64,000 bases of DNA from Bacteroidaceae bacterium (GTDB lineage Bacteria > Bacteroidota > Bacteroidia > Bacteroidales > Bacteroidaceae): assembly GCA_016286165.1 (NCBI GenBank), contig JAEESE010000001.1, positions 186,001 through 250,000 on the forward strand, read 5' to 3'. Made by a program: the position numbers and the translations under genes. A model generated the notes under the pieces. It had not been told where the DNA came from, did no database searches, and saw only the letters and a program-made list of their open reading frames with translations. Of this stretch, positions 40,059 to 48,192 are shown in pieces (positions within the stretch are counted from its first letter, which is position 1; each line of letters opens with the position of its first letter).

Positions 40059-41993
40059 ATGAACTACGGATTTGTAAAGATGGCCGCTGCCGTACCGGAG
40101 GTGCGCGTGGCCGACCCAAAGTTTAACGTTCAAGCTATAGAAAACCTTGTCCTGCAGGCCGAAGGCCGCGGCGTGGAAGTGATCTGTTTCCCAGAGTTGT
40201 CGCTCACTGGTTACAGTTGTGGCGACCTGTTTTGCCAGCAGTTGTTGTTGGACGAGGCGGAGATGTCGCTGATTCACCTTATGAATATCTCGCGTTCGCT
40301 GGACATCATCTCAATAGTAGGTCTGCCCGTACCGTACAAAGGCGCTATATACAACTGTGCCGCCGTGCTGCAGAAAGGCAAGATCCTGGGCCTTGTGCCT
40401 AAGACGTACTTGCCCAATTACCGCGAGTTCTACGAGGGACGATGGTTTGCAAGCGCAACGCAGTTGAGCAGCGAGGCAGAGGTGTGGATGTGCGGCCAAT
40501 TGGTGAAGCTCTCTTCACGTCTGCTTTTCCGCACACCGACGTGCACATTCGGCGTTGAGCTCTGCGAGGATCTCTGGGCCCCATTACCGCCTTCAACCAA
40601 TATGGCTCTGGGCGGAGCAGAGATTATCTTCAACCTCAGTGCCGACAATGATGCGGTGGGCAAGCGTGCTTACCTCACACAAATGCTGAAACAGCAGAGC
40701 TCACGCACTAAATGCGGATATGTCTATAGCGCTGCGGGCTTCGGTGAGAGCACTCAGGACACCGTGTACAGTGGCAAGGCGTTCATCCTCGAGAGCGGCA
40801 AGATCCTTGCCCAGGCGCGTCCGCACTCCCTGAAACCGCAGATTATTGAAAGCGAGATAGATGTAGAGCGAATCAGGACAGACAGGCGTATCAATACAAC
40901 CTTCACCTCGAATGCCGCCTATGCCGCACGCTATGGCATGCAACGATACAATGTCATTGACACGGCTCTAATCGGTCAGCATCCCTTCGAAATCACACGA
41001 ACATTTGATGCCTCGCCTTTCGTTCCCACCGGCACCGACCTTGATGAACGTTGTCAGGAAATCTTCGCTATACAGGCCGAAGGACTTGCCAAACGCCTGA
41101 CGCACACATGTACATCAACTGTCGTTCTGGGCATCTCGGGCGGTCTGGATTCTACGTTGGCCCTGTTGGTTGCCGTCAAAGCCTTCGATATTTTGAAGCT
41201 GGACCGCCGTGGTATAGTAGGTGTTACTATGCCCGGTTTCGGCACTACCGACCGCACTTACAATAATGCCGTTGACTTGATGCACGCTTTGGGCATCACC
41301 ATGCAGGAGATAAATATCAGCAAGGCTGTGATGCAGCATTTTGACGACATCGACCATGACCCGCGTGTGCAGGACGTTACCTATGAGAATGCTCAGGCGC
41401 GCGAGCGTACTCAGATCTTGATGGATTTGGCCAATCAGCTCGAAGGTATGGTCATCGGTACCGGCGACCTTTCGGAACTGGCTCTTGGATGGTGCACTTA
41501 CAACGGCGACCATATGGCCATGTACGGCGTGAATGCAGGCGTGCCCAAGACTCTTGTGCGTCATCTCGTGAGATGGGTGGCCGAGCAGGAGGAAGATGCA
41601 GCGTCGAAGATACTGTTGGATATCGTTGACACACCAATCAGTCCCGAGCTCATCCCTGCCGACGAGAATGGGGAGATCCGTCAGAAGACCGAGGATCTTG
41701 TTGGGCCATACGAGCTCCACGACTTCTTCCTCTATTACGTTATGCGCTGGGGCTTCCGTCCTACAAAGATTTATTTCCTTGCCACGAAAGCTTTCGAAGG
41801 CCGTTACAATGGCGACACGATAAAGAAATGGCTCACAACCTTCTATCGCCGTTTCTTCTCGCAGCAGTTCAAACGGTCATGCATGCCCGACGGTCCCAAG
41901 GTCGGTTCCGTAAGCCTCTCGCCACGTGGCGATTGGCGCATGCCAAGCGATGCCAGCCGCGAAGCTTGGCTGGCAGAGTGTGAAGCGCTGTAG
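40059..41993 (+). CDS. nadE: Glutamine-dependent NAD+ synthetase
   Basis: 644 aa from the ATG at 40059, preceded by AAAAGGA; the track's longer start covers the promoter. The N-terminal nitrilase-type glutaminase has its triad in CFPELSLTGYSCGD (Glu), VPKTYLPNYREFYEGRWF (Lys) and FGVELCEDLWAP (Cys). The C-terminal synthetase domain has the PP-loop LGISGGLDSTLALLVA and QARERTQILMDLANQ. It converts deamido-NAD+ to NAD+ using glutamine-derived ammonia, in the cytoplasm. A 22-bp repeat array starts 43 bp after its stop. Confidence 0.93.
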   Translation: MNYGFVKMAAAVPEVRVADPKFNVQAIENLVLQAEGRGVEVICFPELSLTGYSCGDLFCQQLLLDEAEMSLIHLMNISRSLDIISIVGLPVPYKGAIYNCAAVLQKGKILGLVPKTYLPNYREFYEGRWFASATQLSSEAEVWMCGQLVKLSSRLLFRTPTCTFGVELCEDLWAPLPPSTNMALGGAEIIFNLSADNDAVGKRAYLTQMLKQQSSRTKCGYVYSAAGFGESTQDTVYSGKAFILESGKILAQARPHSLKPQIIESEIDVERIRTDRRINTTFTSNAAYAARYGMQRYNVIDTALIGQHPFEITRTFDASPFVPTGTDLDERCQEIFAIQAEGLAKRLTHTCTSTVVLGISGGLDSTLALLVAVKAFDILKLDRRGIVGVTMPGFGTTDRTYNNAVDLMHALGITMQEINISKAVMQHFDDIDHDPRVQDVTYENAQARERTQILMDLANQLEGMVIGTGDLSELALGWCTYNGDHMAMYGVNAGVPKTLVRHLVRWVAEQEEDAASKILLDIVDTPISPELIPADENGEIRQKTEDLVGPYELHDFFLYYVMRWGFRPTKIYFLATKAFEGRYNGDTIKKWLTTFYRRFFSQQFKRSCMPDGPKVGSVSLSPRGDWRMPSDASREAWLAECEAL

Positions 41994-42035
41994 CGTTTAG
42001 AGTTTTAATTGTTTGATACTGATAAAACAAAAAAC

Positions 42036-42167
42036 ACGTCCGGACGTACAAGTTATTACGTCCGGACGTGTTGCTTTGTATGACCGTACGTGATGCTTTG
42101 TATGACCGTACGTGATGCTTTGTATGACCGTACGTGATGCTTTGTATGACCGTACGTGTTGAAGCTA
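42036..42167. repeat. Six 22-bp units with palindromic cores between convergent nadE and msrC
   Basis: Units begin at 42036, 42058, 42080, 42102, 42124 and 42146. The first two contain the palindrome ACGTCCGGACGT; the next four contain ACCGTACGTG with CGTACG. Three consecutive units are identical (ATGACCGTACGTGATGCTTT + GT). Confidence 0.95.
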
Positions 42168-42193
42168 TAGTCTCGTCAACAAAAACGTTTGCT

Positions 42194-42685
42194 TTAGTCA
42201 ATAACCGTTTCCATCGCGGCAACGATGGCTTGGAGGCCTTGGCTGTCCTCCTCGTCGAAGGCACCAAGGCTGTCGCTGTCTATGTCCAGAACGGCAATCA
42301 CGGCGCCAGACTTGTCGTGAACGGGAAGGACTATCTCCGAGCGTGACGCAGAGCTGCAGGCTATGTGACCTGGGAACGCGTCCACGTCGGGAACTACTAT
42401 TGTCTCACCTTTTGCCCAACAGGTGCCGCAAACGCCACGGCCAAGACGGATACGAGTGCAGGCTGCAGAGCCTTGGAAAGGGCCCAAATGCAACCACTCC
42501 TTGTCATGGACGAGGTAGAATCCTACCCAGAAGAAGCCGAAAGCCTCGCGCAGCACGGCTGATGTATTGGCCATAGTGCTGATGAGGTCAGTTTCACCTT
42601 CTATGTAATATTTGTAATCATCGAGCAGGGCTGCATAACGCTCGCTCTTGCTCAGCTTTCCCGGATAAACAAATGTTGGCTCCAT
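42194..42685 (-). CDS. msrC: Free methionine-(R)-sulfoxide reductase (GAF domain, fRMsr)
   Basis: 163 aa, one GAF domain. The three conserved cysteines of fRMsr are present in ACTRIRLGRGVCGTCWAKG and GHIACSSASRSEIVLPV, and FFWVGFYLV and VLDIDSDSLGAFDEED also match. It reduces free Met-R-sulfoxide, an oxidative-stress repair role. It follows the C69 dipeptidase gene after a 22-bp repeat array that fills the intergenic space, so it may be on the same transcript or have a promoter in the array. Confidence 0.87.
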   Translation of the reverse strand: MEPTFVYPGKLSKSERYAALLDDYKYYIEGETDLISTMANTSAVLREAFGFFWVGFYLVHDKEWLHLGPFQGSAACTRIRLGRGVCGTCWAKGETIVVPDVDAFPGHIACSSASRSEIVLPVHDKSGAVIAVLDIDSDSLGAFDEEDSQGLQAIVAAMETVID

Positions 42686-42693
42686 TTATTTAG

Positions 42694-42935
42694 TTGACAA
42701 GTTGAATGTTTAACGTTGACCGTTCGTGTTGCTTTGTTTGACCGCACGTGTTGCACTATATGACCGTACTTGTAGGGTGGATCACCAAAGGTGGGACACC
42801 TCATAAGCCCGTACTTGTGAATTACTAAGTAGGCCTAAAGCGGCTATAAAGTAGGGATAAAGCGGTTATAAAGTAGGGATAAAGCGGCTATTAAGTAGGG
42901 ATAAAGCGGCTACTTATCGGGACTGAATAGCCATT
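42694..42935. repeat. Eleven-unit 22-bp lattice with changing sequence family
   Basis: Register starts every 22 bp from 42694 to 42914. Units 42716-42781 belong to a TTGACCGTTCGTGTTGC-like family (as at 42.1 kb). Units 42826-42913 belong to a different family (AAAGTAGGGATAAAGCGGYT + AT). The units between are diverged but in register. The lattice runs from just upstream of msrC to the stop codon of the C69 gene. Confidence 0.9.
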
Positions 42936-44580
42936 ACTTCGTGGGTGCTAAATAGCGGTCGCCTGTTGCATCAACGATAGCCTTACGGTAGCGCTCGGGA
43001 TAGCCTGTGCGAATGAGGGGCACGTGGTCGCCACCGGCAGTCTTCTTGAACTTGCCGTCGGCTTCGGGCTTGATGGCCATATCGTTGTACTTGACAATGA
43101 CGCGCTCGAAGAGCTGACGCCAGCGGTCCATCATAAGGCCGGCGGCACGGCAGCCGTAGTCGGTAAGATGGCGCTTGGCTTCGGCTTCATCCATGGCAAG
43201 AGCTTCGGCCTCAATCTTAGTCTGGACCGACTCGAATTCGGCATCGAGCTGGTCGCGCACGGTCTGAAGTTCGGGGAAGAGCTGGCTGTAGCGCGGATAG
43301 ATGAAATTTGAGAGTGCGTTGGCGAGCCAGTAAGCACTCTTGGTAGTGAAGGTAAACGGGTCTGCGGTCTTCTCGGCGAAAGGCTCGGGACAAACGGTAG
43401 TGCAGCAGTAGACGGGTGCGTAGGCCACCATGTTTGCATCGTCGAAGCCGGCCCATTGCACGCCGCCTATATGATTAGGCAGCCATGAGCGGAGTTGTGC
43501 CAGATAAGTGACGGCTGTCTGCTGAGTGGAGATAGGGCGCTCGTTGTAGTAGCGCTTGCCGTCGACCTCAAAGTAAAGAGGAGTAGGGCGGTAGGGCGCT
43601 TCCCATGGGCCCATGCCAATATCGGATGTCATGTCCAGAGGAGTGCCTTCGAAATGGTCGCGCATGGCTTGCTTGAGCTGGTTCAGCGTCACAGGCTGGT
43701 CGGGACGAATGCACCAAGGCAGTTCCTCGGTTCCCTCTTCGATGCCTTGGATATAAGGAATATATTTCTCCATGCCTTTGGCGCAGCGGTTGAAGAAACT
43801 CCAGACGCGGGCATCGCAGATGCGGCGGGCTCCGAAGTCATTGGGGGCGTAGGCGTCGCGGAACGAGAAGTCCTGGTCTTTGCCCGTGAAATACCCTTTC
43901 TCGCGGGCAAAGGAGATGACGTCCTTGGAGTAGAGGCAGTTCTTCTTGTCCTTGAGCGGGAAGGTGGTGATGCGCGATTGGTTGGCGTGGCCTGTGATGC
44001 AATCGTCGGGCAGACGACGGGCCACCCATACGGCACCCTTTCGCCCTGGGCCTTTGCCTATCATCTCGAGAACCCATACCTCGTTGGGGTCGGCAATGGT
44101 AATGCTTTCGCCTTCGGAACGGTAGCCATAGGTGTCAACGAGCTTTGTCCAAACGTCAATGGCCTCGCGGGCAGTCTTGGCACGTTGTAAGGTGACATAC
44201 ATAAGCGAACCGTAGTCGAGCAAGCCTGTTGTGTCAGTGAGTTCCTCGCGGCCGCCGAAGGTAGTCTCCATGATTGAGAGCTGGTGCTCGTTGAGCTGAC
44301 CTATAACATTATATGTGTATTCCACTTCAGGAATCTCGCCGAGGTAGTTGTTCGTCTCGTAGTCGTAAAGAGCTCTCATCTCGCCCTTGGCATGATGTCC
44401 GGCGGGATAGAAGTGGAGATAGCCGTATGAGCCGTAGTCGTCGGCGGAATAAGTTATCATTACCGAGCCGTCGGCCGAGGCGTTCTTGCCTACGATGAGA
44501 TTTGTGCAAGCAGTGGCTTTCGTCGCTGTTAAGGCGAAGAACGCTAAGCACAAGGCGAAAGTTGAAATGAGCTGTTTCAT
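42934..44580 (-). CDS. C69-family dipeptidase (Ntn hydrolase)
   Basis: 548 aa from ATG 44580, which gives a signal peptide (MKQLISTFALCLAFFALTATKATA) followed directly by Cys; the track's longer N-terminus is read from the helicase gene's shadow. Cleavage before CTNLIVGKNASADGSVMITYSADD would expose the Cys nucleophile typical of peptidase C69 (PepD-like). Other family features are YGYLHFYPAGHH and GHANQSRITTF. The likely role is periplasmic hydrolysis of dipeptides. It lies 19 bp downstream of the DEAD-box helicase gene. Confidence 0.88.
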   Translation of the reverse strand: MKQLISTFALCLAFFALTATKATACTNLIVGKNASADGSVMITYSADDYGSYGYLHFYPAGHHAKGEMRALYDYETNNYLGEIPEVEYTYNVIGQLNEHQLSIMETTFGGREELTDTTGLLDYGSLMYVTLQRAKTAREAIDVWTKLVDTYGYRSEGESITIADPNEVWVLEMIGKGPGRKGAVWVARRLPDDCITGHANQSRITTFPLKDKKNCLYSKDVISFAREKGYFTGKDQDFSFRDAYAPNDFGARRICDARVWSFFNRCAKGMEKYIPYIQGIEEGTEELPWCIRPDQPVTLNQLKQAMRDHFEGTPLDMTSDIGMGPWEAPYRPTPLYFEVDGKRYYNERPISTQQTAVTYLAQLRSWLPNHIGGVQWAGFDDANMVAYAPVYCCTTVCPEPFAEKTADPFTFTTKSAYWLANALSNFIYPRYSQLFPELQTVRDQLDAEFESVQTKIEAEALAMDEAEAKRHLTDYGCRAAGLMMDRWRQLFERVIVKYNDMAIKPEADGKFKKTAGGDHVPLIRTGYPERYRKAIVDATGDRYLAPTK

Positions 44581-44599
44581 TGTCGTAGTATGGTTTTGT

Positions 44600-45934
44600 T
44601 TATTGTTTATCCTTATCTCCGTTGCGCGGACGACGGCGGCGTTTGCCTTTTCCTTTGTCCTTGGCAATGGCTTTTGCATCCGTGGCCTGGGGCTTGTTGT
44701 CGTGGTGACCATGCCCGCGTCCTCGTCCATGTCCTCGTCCACGTCCACGGCCTCTGCCATGGCCGCCTTTATCAGCCTTGGCTGTATATTCAGGCGCTTC
44801 GCCGAGTTCTGCGGGCACGGGTTCCTTGGGCACTTCTTTCTCAAGGAAGCGCTCTATCTGACGGAAGAGCGGCTGGTCTTTCTCGCTCACGAGCGTCACG
44901 GCGCGGCCGTCCTTTCCTGCACGGGCCGTTCGTCCGATACGGTGTACGTAATCTTCCTCGTCGTGCGGAACATCGTAGTTTATCACGAGCTGAATATCAT
45001 CAATGTCTATGCCTCGTGCCACGATGTCTGTTGCCACAAGGATATCTATCTGTCCTGTCTTGAAACGGTACATGACATCGTCGCGCTGCTGCTGCATGAG
45101 GTCTGAATGCATGGCCTCTGCATTGTAGCCCTTGCGCTTGAGGGTTATAGCCACGTCCTTGGTGTGAATCTTCTTTCCTACGAAGATTATTACCCGCTCG
45201 GGCTTGCGCTGATGGAACAGGTAGTCGATAATCTTCAGTTTCTGAGGCTCATAGCAGATGTATGCGCTTTGTGCTATGCCTTCGGCCGGTTTATTCAAGG
45301 CTATTTTCACCTCTACGGGATCGGTGAGGATGGTCTTGGCCAGTTCCACAATCTTATCGGGCATAGTGGCAGAGAACATCAGCGTCTGGCGCTGACGTGG
45401 CAGACTCTTCTCAATCTGCATTATATCATCGTAGAAGCCCATGTCCAGCATGCGGTCGGCCTCGTCGAGGATGAAGAAACTCACTTTTGAGAGGTCGACG
45501 TTGCCCAGGGAGAGATGGCTGATGAGGCGTCCCGGAGTGGCTATAATCACATCAGCGCCCAAGGCCAGTGCCCGCTTCTCCTGTTCGTAGCGGATGCCGT
45601 CGTTGCCTCCATAGATACTTACGCTTGAGATGCCGTCGAGGTAGTACGAGAAGCCTTCCATGGCTTGGTCTATCTGTTGGGCCAGTTCGCGTGTCGGGGC
45701 CATTATTACGCAGTTGATGGCATCGCGCGGATAGCCTCCGTCGCGCAGCTTCGAGAGCACGGGCAACAGGTAGGCTGCCGTCTTACCGGTGCCTGTCTGT
45801 GCCACGCCTATGAGGTCGCGGCCCTCGAGCAGTGGCGGAATGGCCTGTTCCTGAATGGGTGTACAATCCACGAAGCGCATATCATAGAGCGCATCCAGGA
45901 TATCATCGTGCAGGTCTAATTCTTCAAATTGCAT
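44600..45934 (-). CDS. DEAD-box RNA helicase (RhlE-like)
   Basis: 444 aa with all core motifs: Q motif (CTPIQEQAIPPLL), I AQTGTGKTAAY, Ia PTRELAQQ, II LDEADRMLDMGF, III FSATMP, V ATDIVARGIDID, VI HRIGRTARAGKDG. A basic C-terminal tail rich in Gly-Arg-Gly-His (HGRGRGRGRGHGRGRGHGHH) ends in KGKGKRRRRPRNGDK, probably binding RNA non-specifically. It remodels RNA or ribosomal particles. It starts 9 bp after the LptF/G permease gene, in the lon-tgt cluster. Confidence 0.92.
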   Translation of the reverse strand: MQFEELDLHDDILDALYDMRFVDCTPIQEQAIPPLLEGRDLIGVAQTGTGKTAAYLLPVLSKLRDGGYPRDAINCVIMAPTRELAQQIDQAMEGFSYYLDGISSVSIYGGNDGIRYEQEKRALALGADVIIATPGRLISHLSLGNVDLSKVSFFILDEADRMLDMGFYDDIMQIEKSLPRQRQTLMFSATMPDKIVELAKTILTDPVEVKIALNKPAEGIAQSAYICYEPQKLKIIDYLFHQRKPERVIIFVGKKIHTKDVAITLKRKGYNAEAMHSDLMQQQRDDVMYRFKTGQIDILVATDIVARGIDIDDIQLVINYDVPHDEEDYVHRIGRTARAGKDGRAVTLVSEKDQPLFRQIERFLEKEVPKEPVPAELGEAPEYTAKADKGGHGRGRGRGRGHGRGRGHGHHDNKPQATDAKAIAKDKGKGKRRRRPRNGDKDKQ

Positions 45935-45943
45935 GTACGTCGT

Positions 45944-47062
45944 TTATCTCTTGGCTCTTTGGAAGAGGAAGATAGCTATTATGGTAAACAGAATATTTGG
46001 CAGCCAGGCTGCGAGCATGGGCGGCCAGTTGCTGTTGATGGCGAAAGTGGAACTTATTGTCTGCATTAAGATATAGGCAGCCGAGAGCGCCAGTCCGAGT
46101 CCGAGCGAGGCTCCCATGCCTCCCTTGCGCTTGCGGAAGGACAGGCAGAGGCCTATGGTAGATAGTATGAAGGCCGCGAACGGATCTGCAAAGCGTTTGT
46201 GGTATTCCATCTCGAACACCGTCACGTTGCCGGCTCCTCGCAGTCGCTGGCGGTCGATGTAGTCGAGCAGTTCGCTGTTGGTGAGCGTCTGTTGCTGGTT
46301 CTTCACTACGAAGAAGTCTTTTGGCTCCATGATGATTACGCTGTCGAGGAAGTGGTGCGTGGTTATACGCTCGCGCAGGCCGCTCAATGTACGAATCTTC
46401 ACGTCGAACATCTTCCAGTGGAACCGCTCGTCGGCAAGCGAGTCATACTGAATTCGTTGAGCCGTGAGATGGCTTACGAGGCTCTTGTTCTGAAATTTAT
46501 CAAGCGAGAAGCGGTAGCCGCTCTTGTTGCGGATATCGAAGAAATCGATGTAGGCGATGACGCCCGTGTCCACTTGCAACTGAATATGCTCGGCCACTTC
46601 TACGCGCTTCTTGCTCTTGTATTTCATCTCGAATTCCACGCGCTTGACCGACCCACGAGGTATGACTTCGGAGCCAAGATAAAAGCTCAAAGCAGCGATG
46701 AACACCGAACTGACCATATACGGCCGCCATAGTCGGTGAATACTCATTCCCGTGCTCATCATGGCTATTATCTCGGAATTCTCGGCCAGTTTGCTGGTGA
46801 AGAAGATGACGGCGATGAACACAAATAACGCCGAGAAGAGGTTGGAGTAGAAAGGAACGAAATTCAAGTAGTACTTAATCAAAGCCATTGTGGGAGCGTG
46901 GTTCTGGGTAAGACGCTCCGAGTGTTCCGAGAAGTCGAACACTACGGCAATGGTGATGATGAGAACTATTGAGAAGAAATACGTGCCAAGGAACTTGACG
47001 ATAATATATCTGTCAAGACGCGAAAACAAGGCTTGCCGTATATTCCTTAGAAATTGCTTCAT
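45944..47062 (-). CDS. LptF/LptG-family LPS export permease
   Basis: 372 aa from ATG 47062, whose ATGA overlaps the tgt stop; the track's longer start lies inside tgt. The layout is the YjgP/YjgQ one: helices after RYIIVKFLGTYFFSIVLIITIAVVFDFSE, further helices to about 130, a ~170-residue periplasmic beta-jellyroll, then three C-terminal helices (FADPFAAFILSTIGLCLSFRKRKGG). With LptB and the other LptF/G it pulls LPS from the inner membrane. Choosing between LptF and LptG needs a tree; the KRKGG turn and MA(S)LG are LptG-like. Confidence 0.88.
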   Translation of the reverse strand: MKQFLRNIRQALFSRLDRYIIVKFLGTYFFSIVLIITIAVVFDFSEHSERLTQNHAPTMALIKYYLNFVPFYSNLFSALFVFIAVIFFTSKLAENSEIIAMMSTGMSIHRLWRPYMVSSVFIAALSFYLGSEVIPRGSVKRVEFEMKYKSKKRVEVAEHIQLQVDTGVIAYIDFFDIRNKSGYRFSLDKFQNKSLVSHLTAQRIQYDSLADERFHWKMFDVKIRTLSGLRERITTHHFLDSVIIMEPKDFFVVKNQQQTLTNSELLDYIDRQRLRGAGNVTVFEMEYHKRFADPFAAFILSTIGLCLSFRKRKGGMGASLGLGLALSAAYILMQTISSTFAINSNWPPMLAAWLPNILFTIIAIFLFQRAKR

Positions 47063-48192
47063 AAGCGTTGTGAGAGGCGGGGAATCATTTGGTCTTTCCA
47101 CGTGCGGAAGTCGCCGGCCAGGATATGCTTGCGGGCTTCGCGCACGAGCCACAGGTAGAAGGCAAGGTTGTGGAGCGAGCCTATCTGCAGCGCCAGCAGT
47201 TCCTGCGACTTATACAAGTGATGCAGGTAAGCACGTGTGTATGTCCGGTCTACGTAGCTTGTGCCGTTGGGGTCTATGGGCGAGAAATCGTCAGCCCATT
47301 TTGCATTGCGCATGTTCAGGGTGCCTTCTGAAGTGAAAAGCATGGCATTGCGGCCGTTGCGGGTAGGCATCACACAGTCGAACATATCTACGCCCAGAGA
47401 TATAGCTTCGAGGATGTTGACAGGCGTGCCCACGCCCATGAGGTAGCGTGGACGGTCCTTGGGCAGGATGCCGTTGACAAGTTCTATCATCTCGTACATC
47501 ACTTCGGCCGGCTCGCCTACGGCCAGTCCGCCAATGGCGTTGCCCTCGGCATTCTTCGAGGCTATGAATTCAGCGCTCTCAGTGCGCAGGTCGCGGTAAG
47601 TGCAGCCCTGGACGATGGGGAAGAGGGCCTGATGATATCCGTACTTAGGCTCGGTCTCATTGAATCGTTTCACGCAGCGGTCCAGCCAGTTATGTGTGAG
47701 CTTAAGGCTCTTCTTGGCATAGTCGTACGGAGCAGTGCCCGGAGGACATTCATCGAAGGCCATCATGATATCAGCACCTATAGAACGTTCGATATCCATC
47801 ACTCTCTCGGGCGAGAAGAAATGCTTGCTGCCGTCGATGTGACTGCGGAACTCACAACCTTCTTCGCGCAGCTTGCGTATGCCTGTGAGCGAAAACACCT
47901 GAAAGCCTCCGCTGTCGGTGAGCATGGGGCGGCTGAAGCCGTTGAACTTGTGCAGACCGCCTGCTGCCTCAAGCGTAGCGGTGCCGGGGCGTAGGTAGAG
48001 GTGATAGGTATTGCCCAGGATTATCTCGGCATTGACGTCGTCATAGAGGTCGCGCAACTGCACGCCCTTGACGCTGCCCACCGTGCCCACGGGCATGAAG
48101 ATGGGAGTATGGATATCGCCGTGGTCGGTGTGGATAGTGCCGGCACGGGCCGAGCTTTGTATGTCAGTCTTTTCTAAATCGAACGTCATCAT
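47059..48192 (-). CDS. tgt: Queuine/preQ1 tRNA-guanine transglycosylase
   Basis: 377 aa. The TIM-barrel enzyme swaps G34 for preQ1 in GUN tRNAs. Signatures: GNTYHLYLRPG, MLTDSGGFQVFSL (catalytic Asp), IVQGCTYRDLRTES, GGLAVGEP and FDCVMPTRNGRNA (second Asp). The usual zinc site CxCxxC before RAYLHHL is absent: the stretch reads SPIDPNGTSYVDRTYTRAYLHHL, with Gly, Ser and Asp at the three Cys positions, while the His in SLHNLAFY remains. The stop of lon overlaps its start and its stop overlaps lptF/G, so the three are translationally linked. Confidence 0.9.
   Translation of the reverse strand: MMTFDLEKTDIQSSARAGTIHTDHGDIHTPIFMPVGTVGSVKGVQLRDLYDDVNAEIILGNTYHLYLRPGTATLEAAGGLHKFNGFSRPMLTDSGGFQVFSLTGIRKLREEGCEFRSHIDGSKHFFSPERVMDIERSIGADIMMAFDECPPGTAPYDYAKKSLKLTHNWLDRCVKRFNETEPKYGYHQALFPIVQGCTYRDLRTESAEFIASKNAEGNAIGGLAVGEPAEVMYEMIELVNGILPKDRPRYLMGVGTPVNILEAISLGVDMFDCVMPTRNGRNAMLFTSEGTLNMRNAKWADDFSPIDPNGTSYVDRTYTRAYLHHLYKSQELLALQIGSLHNLAFYLWLVREARKHILAGDFRTWKDQMIPRLSQRL

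Noticed and set aside
44581-44844. N-terminal extension of the C69 dipeptidase in the ORF track
   Set aside because: It is antisense-frame readthrough of the helicase 3' end; the ATG at 44580 gives a signal peptide directly before the nucleophile Cys.
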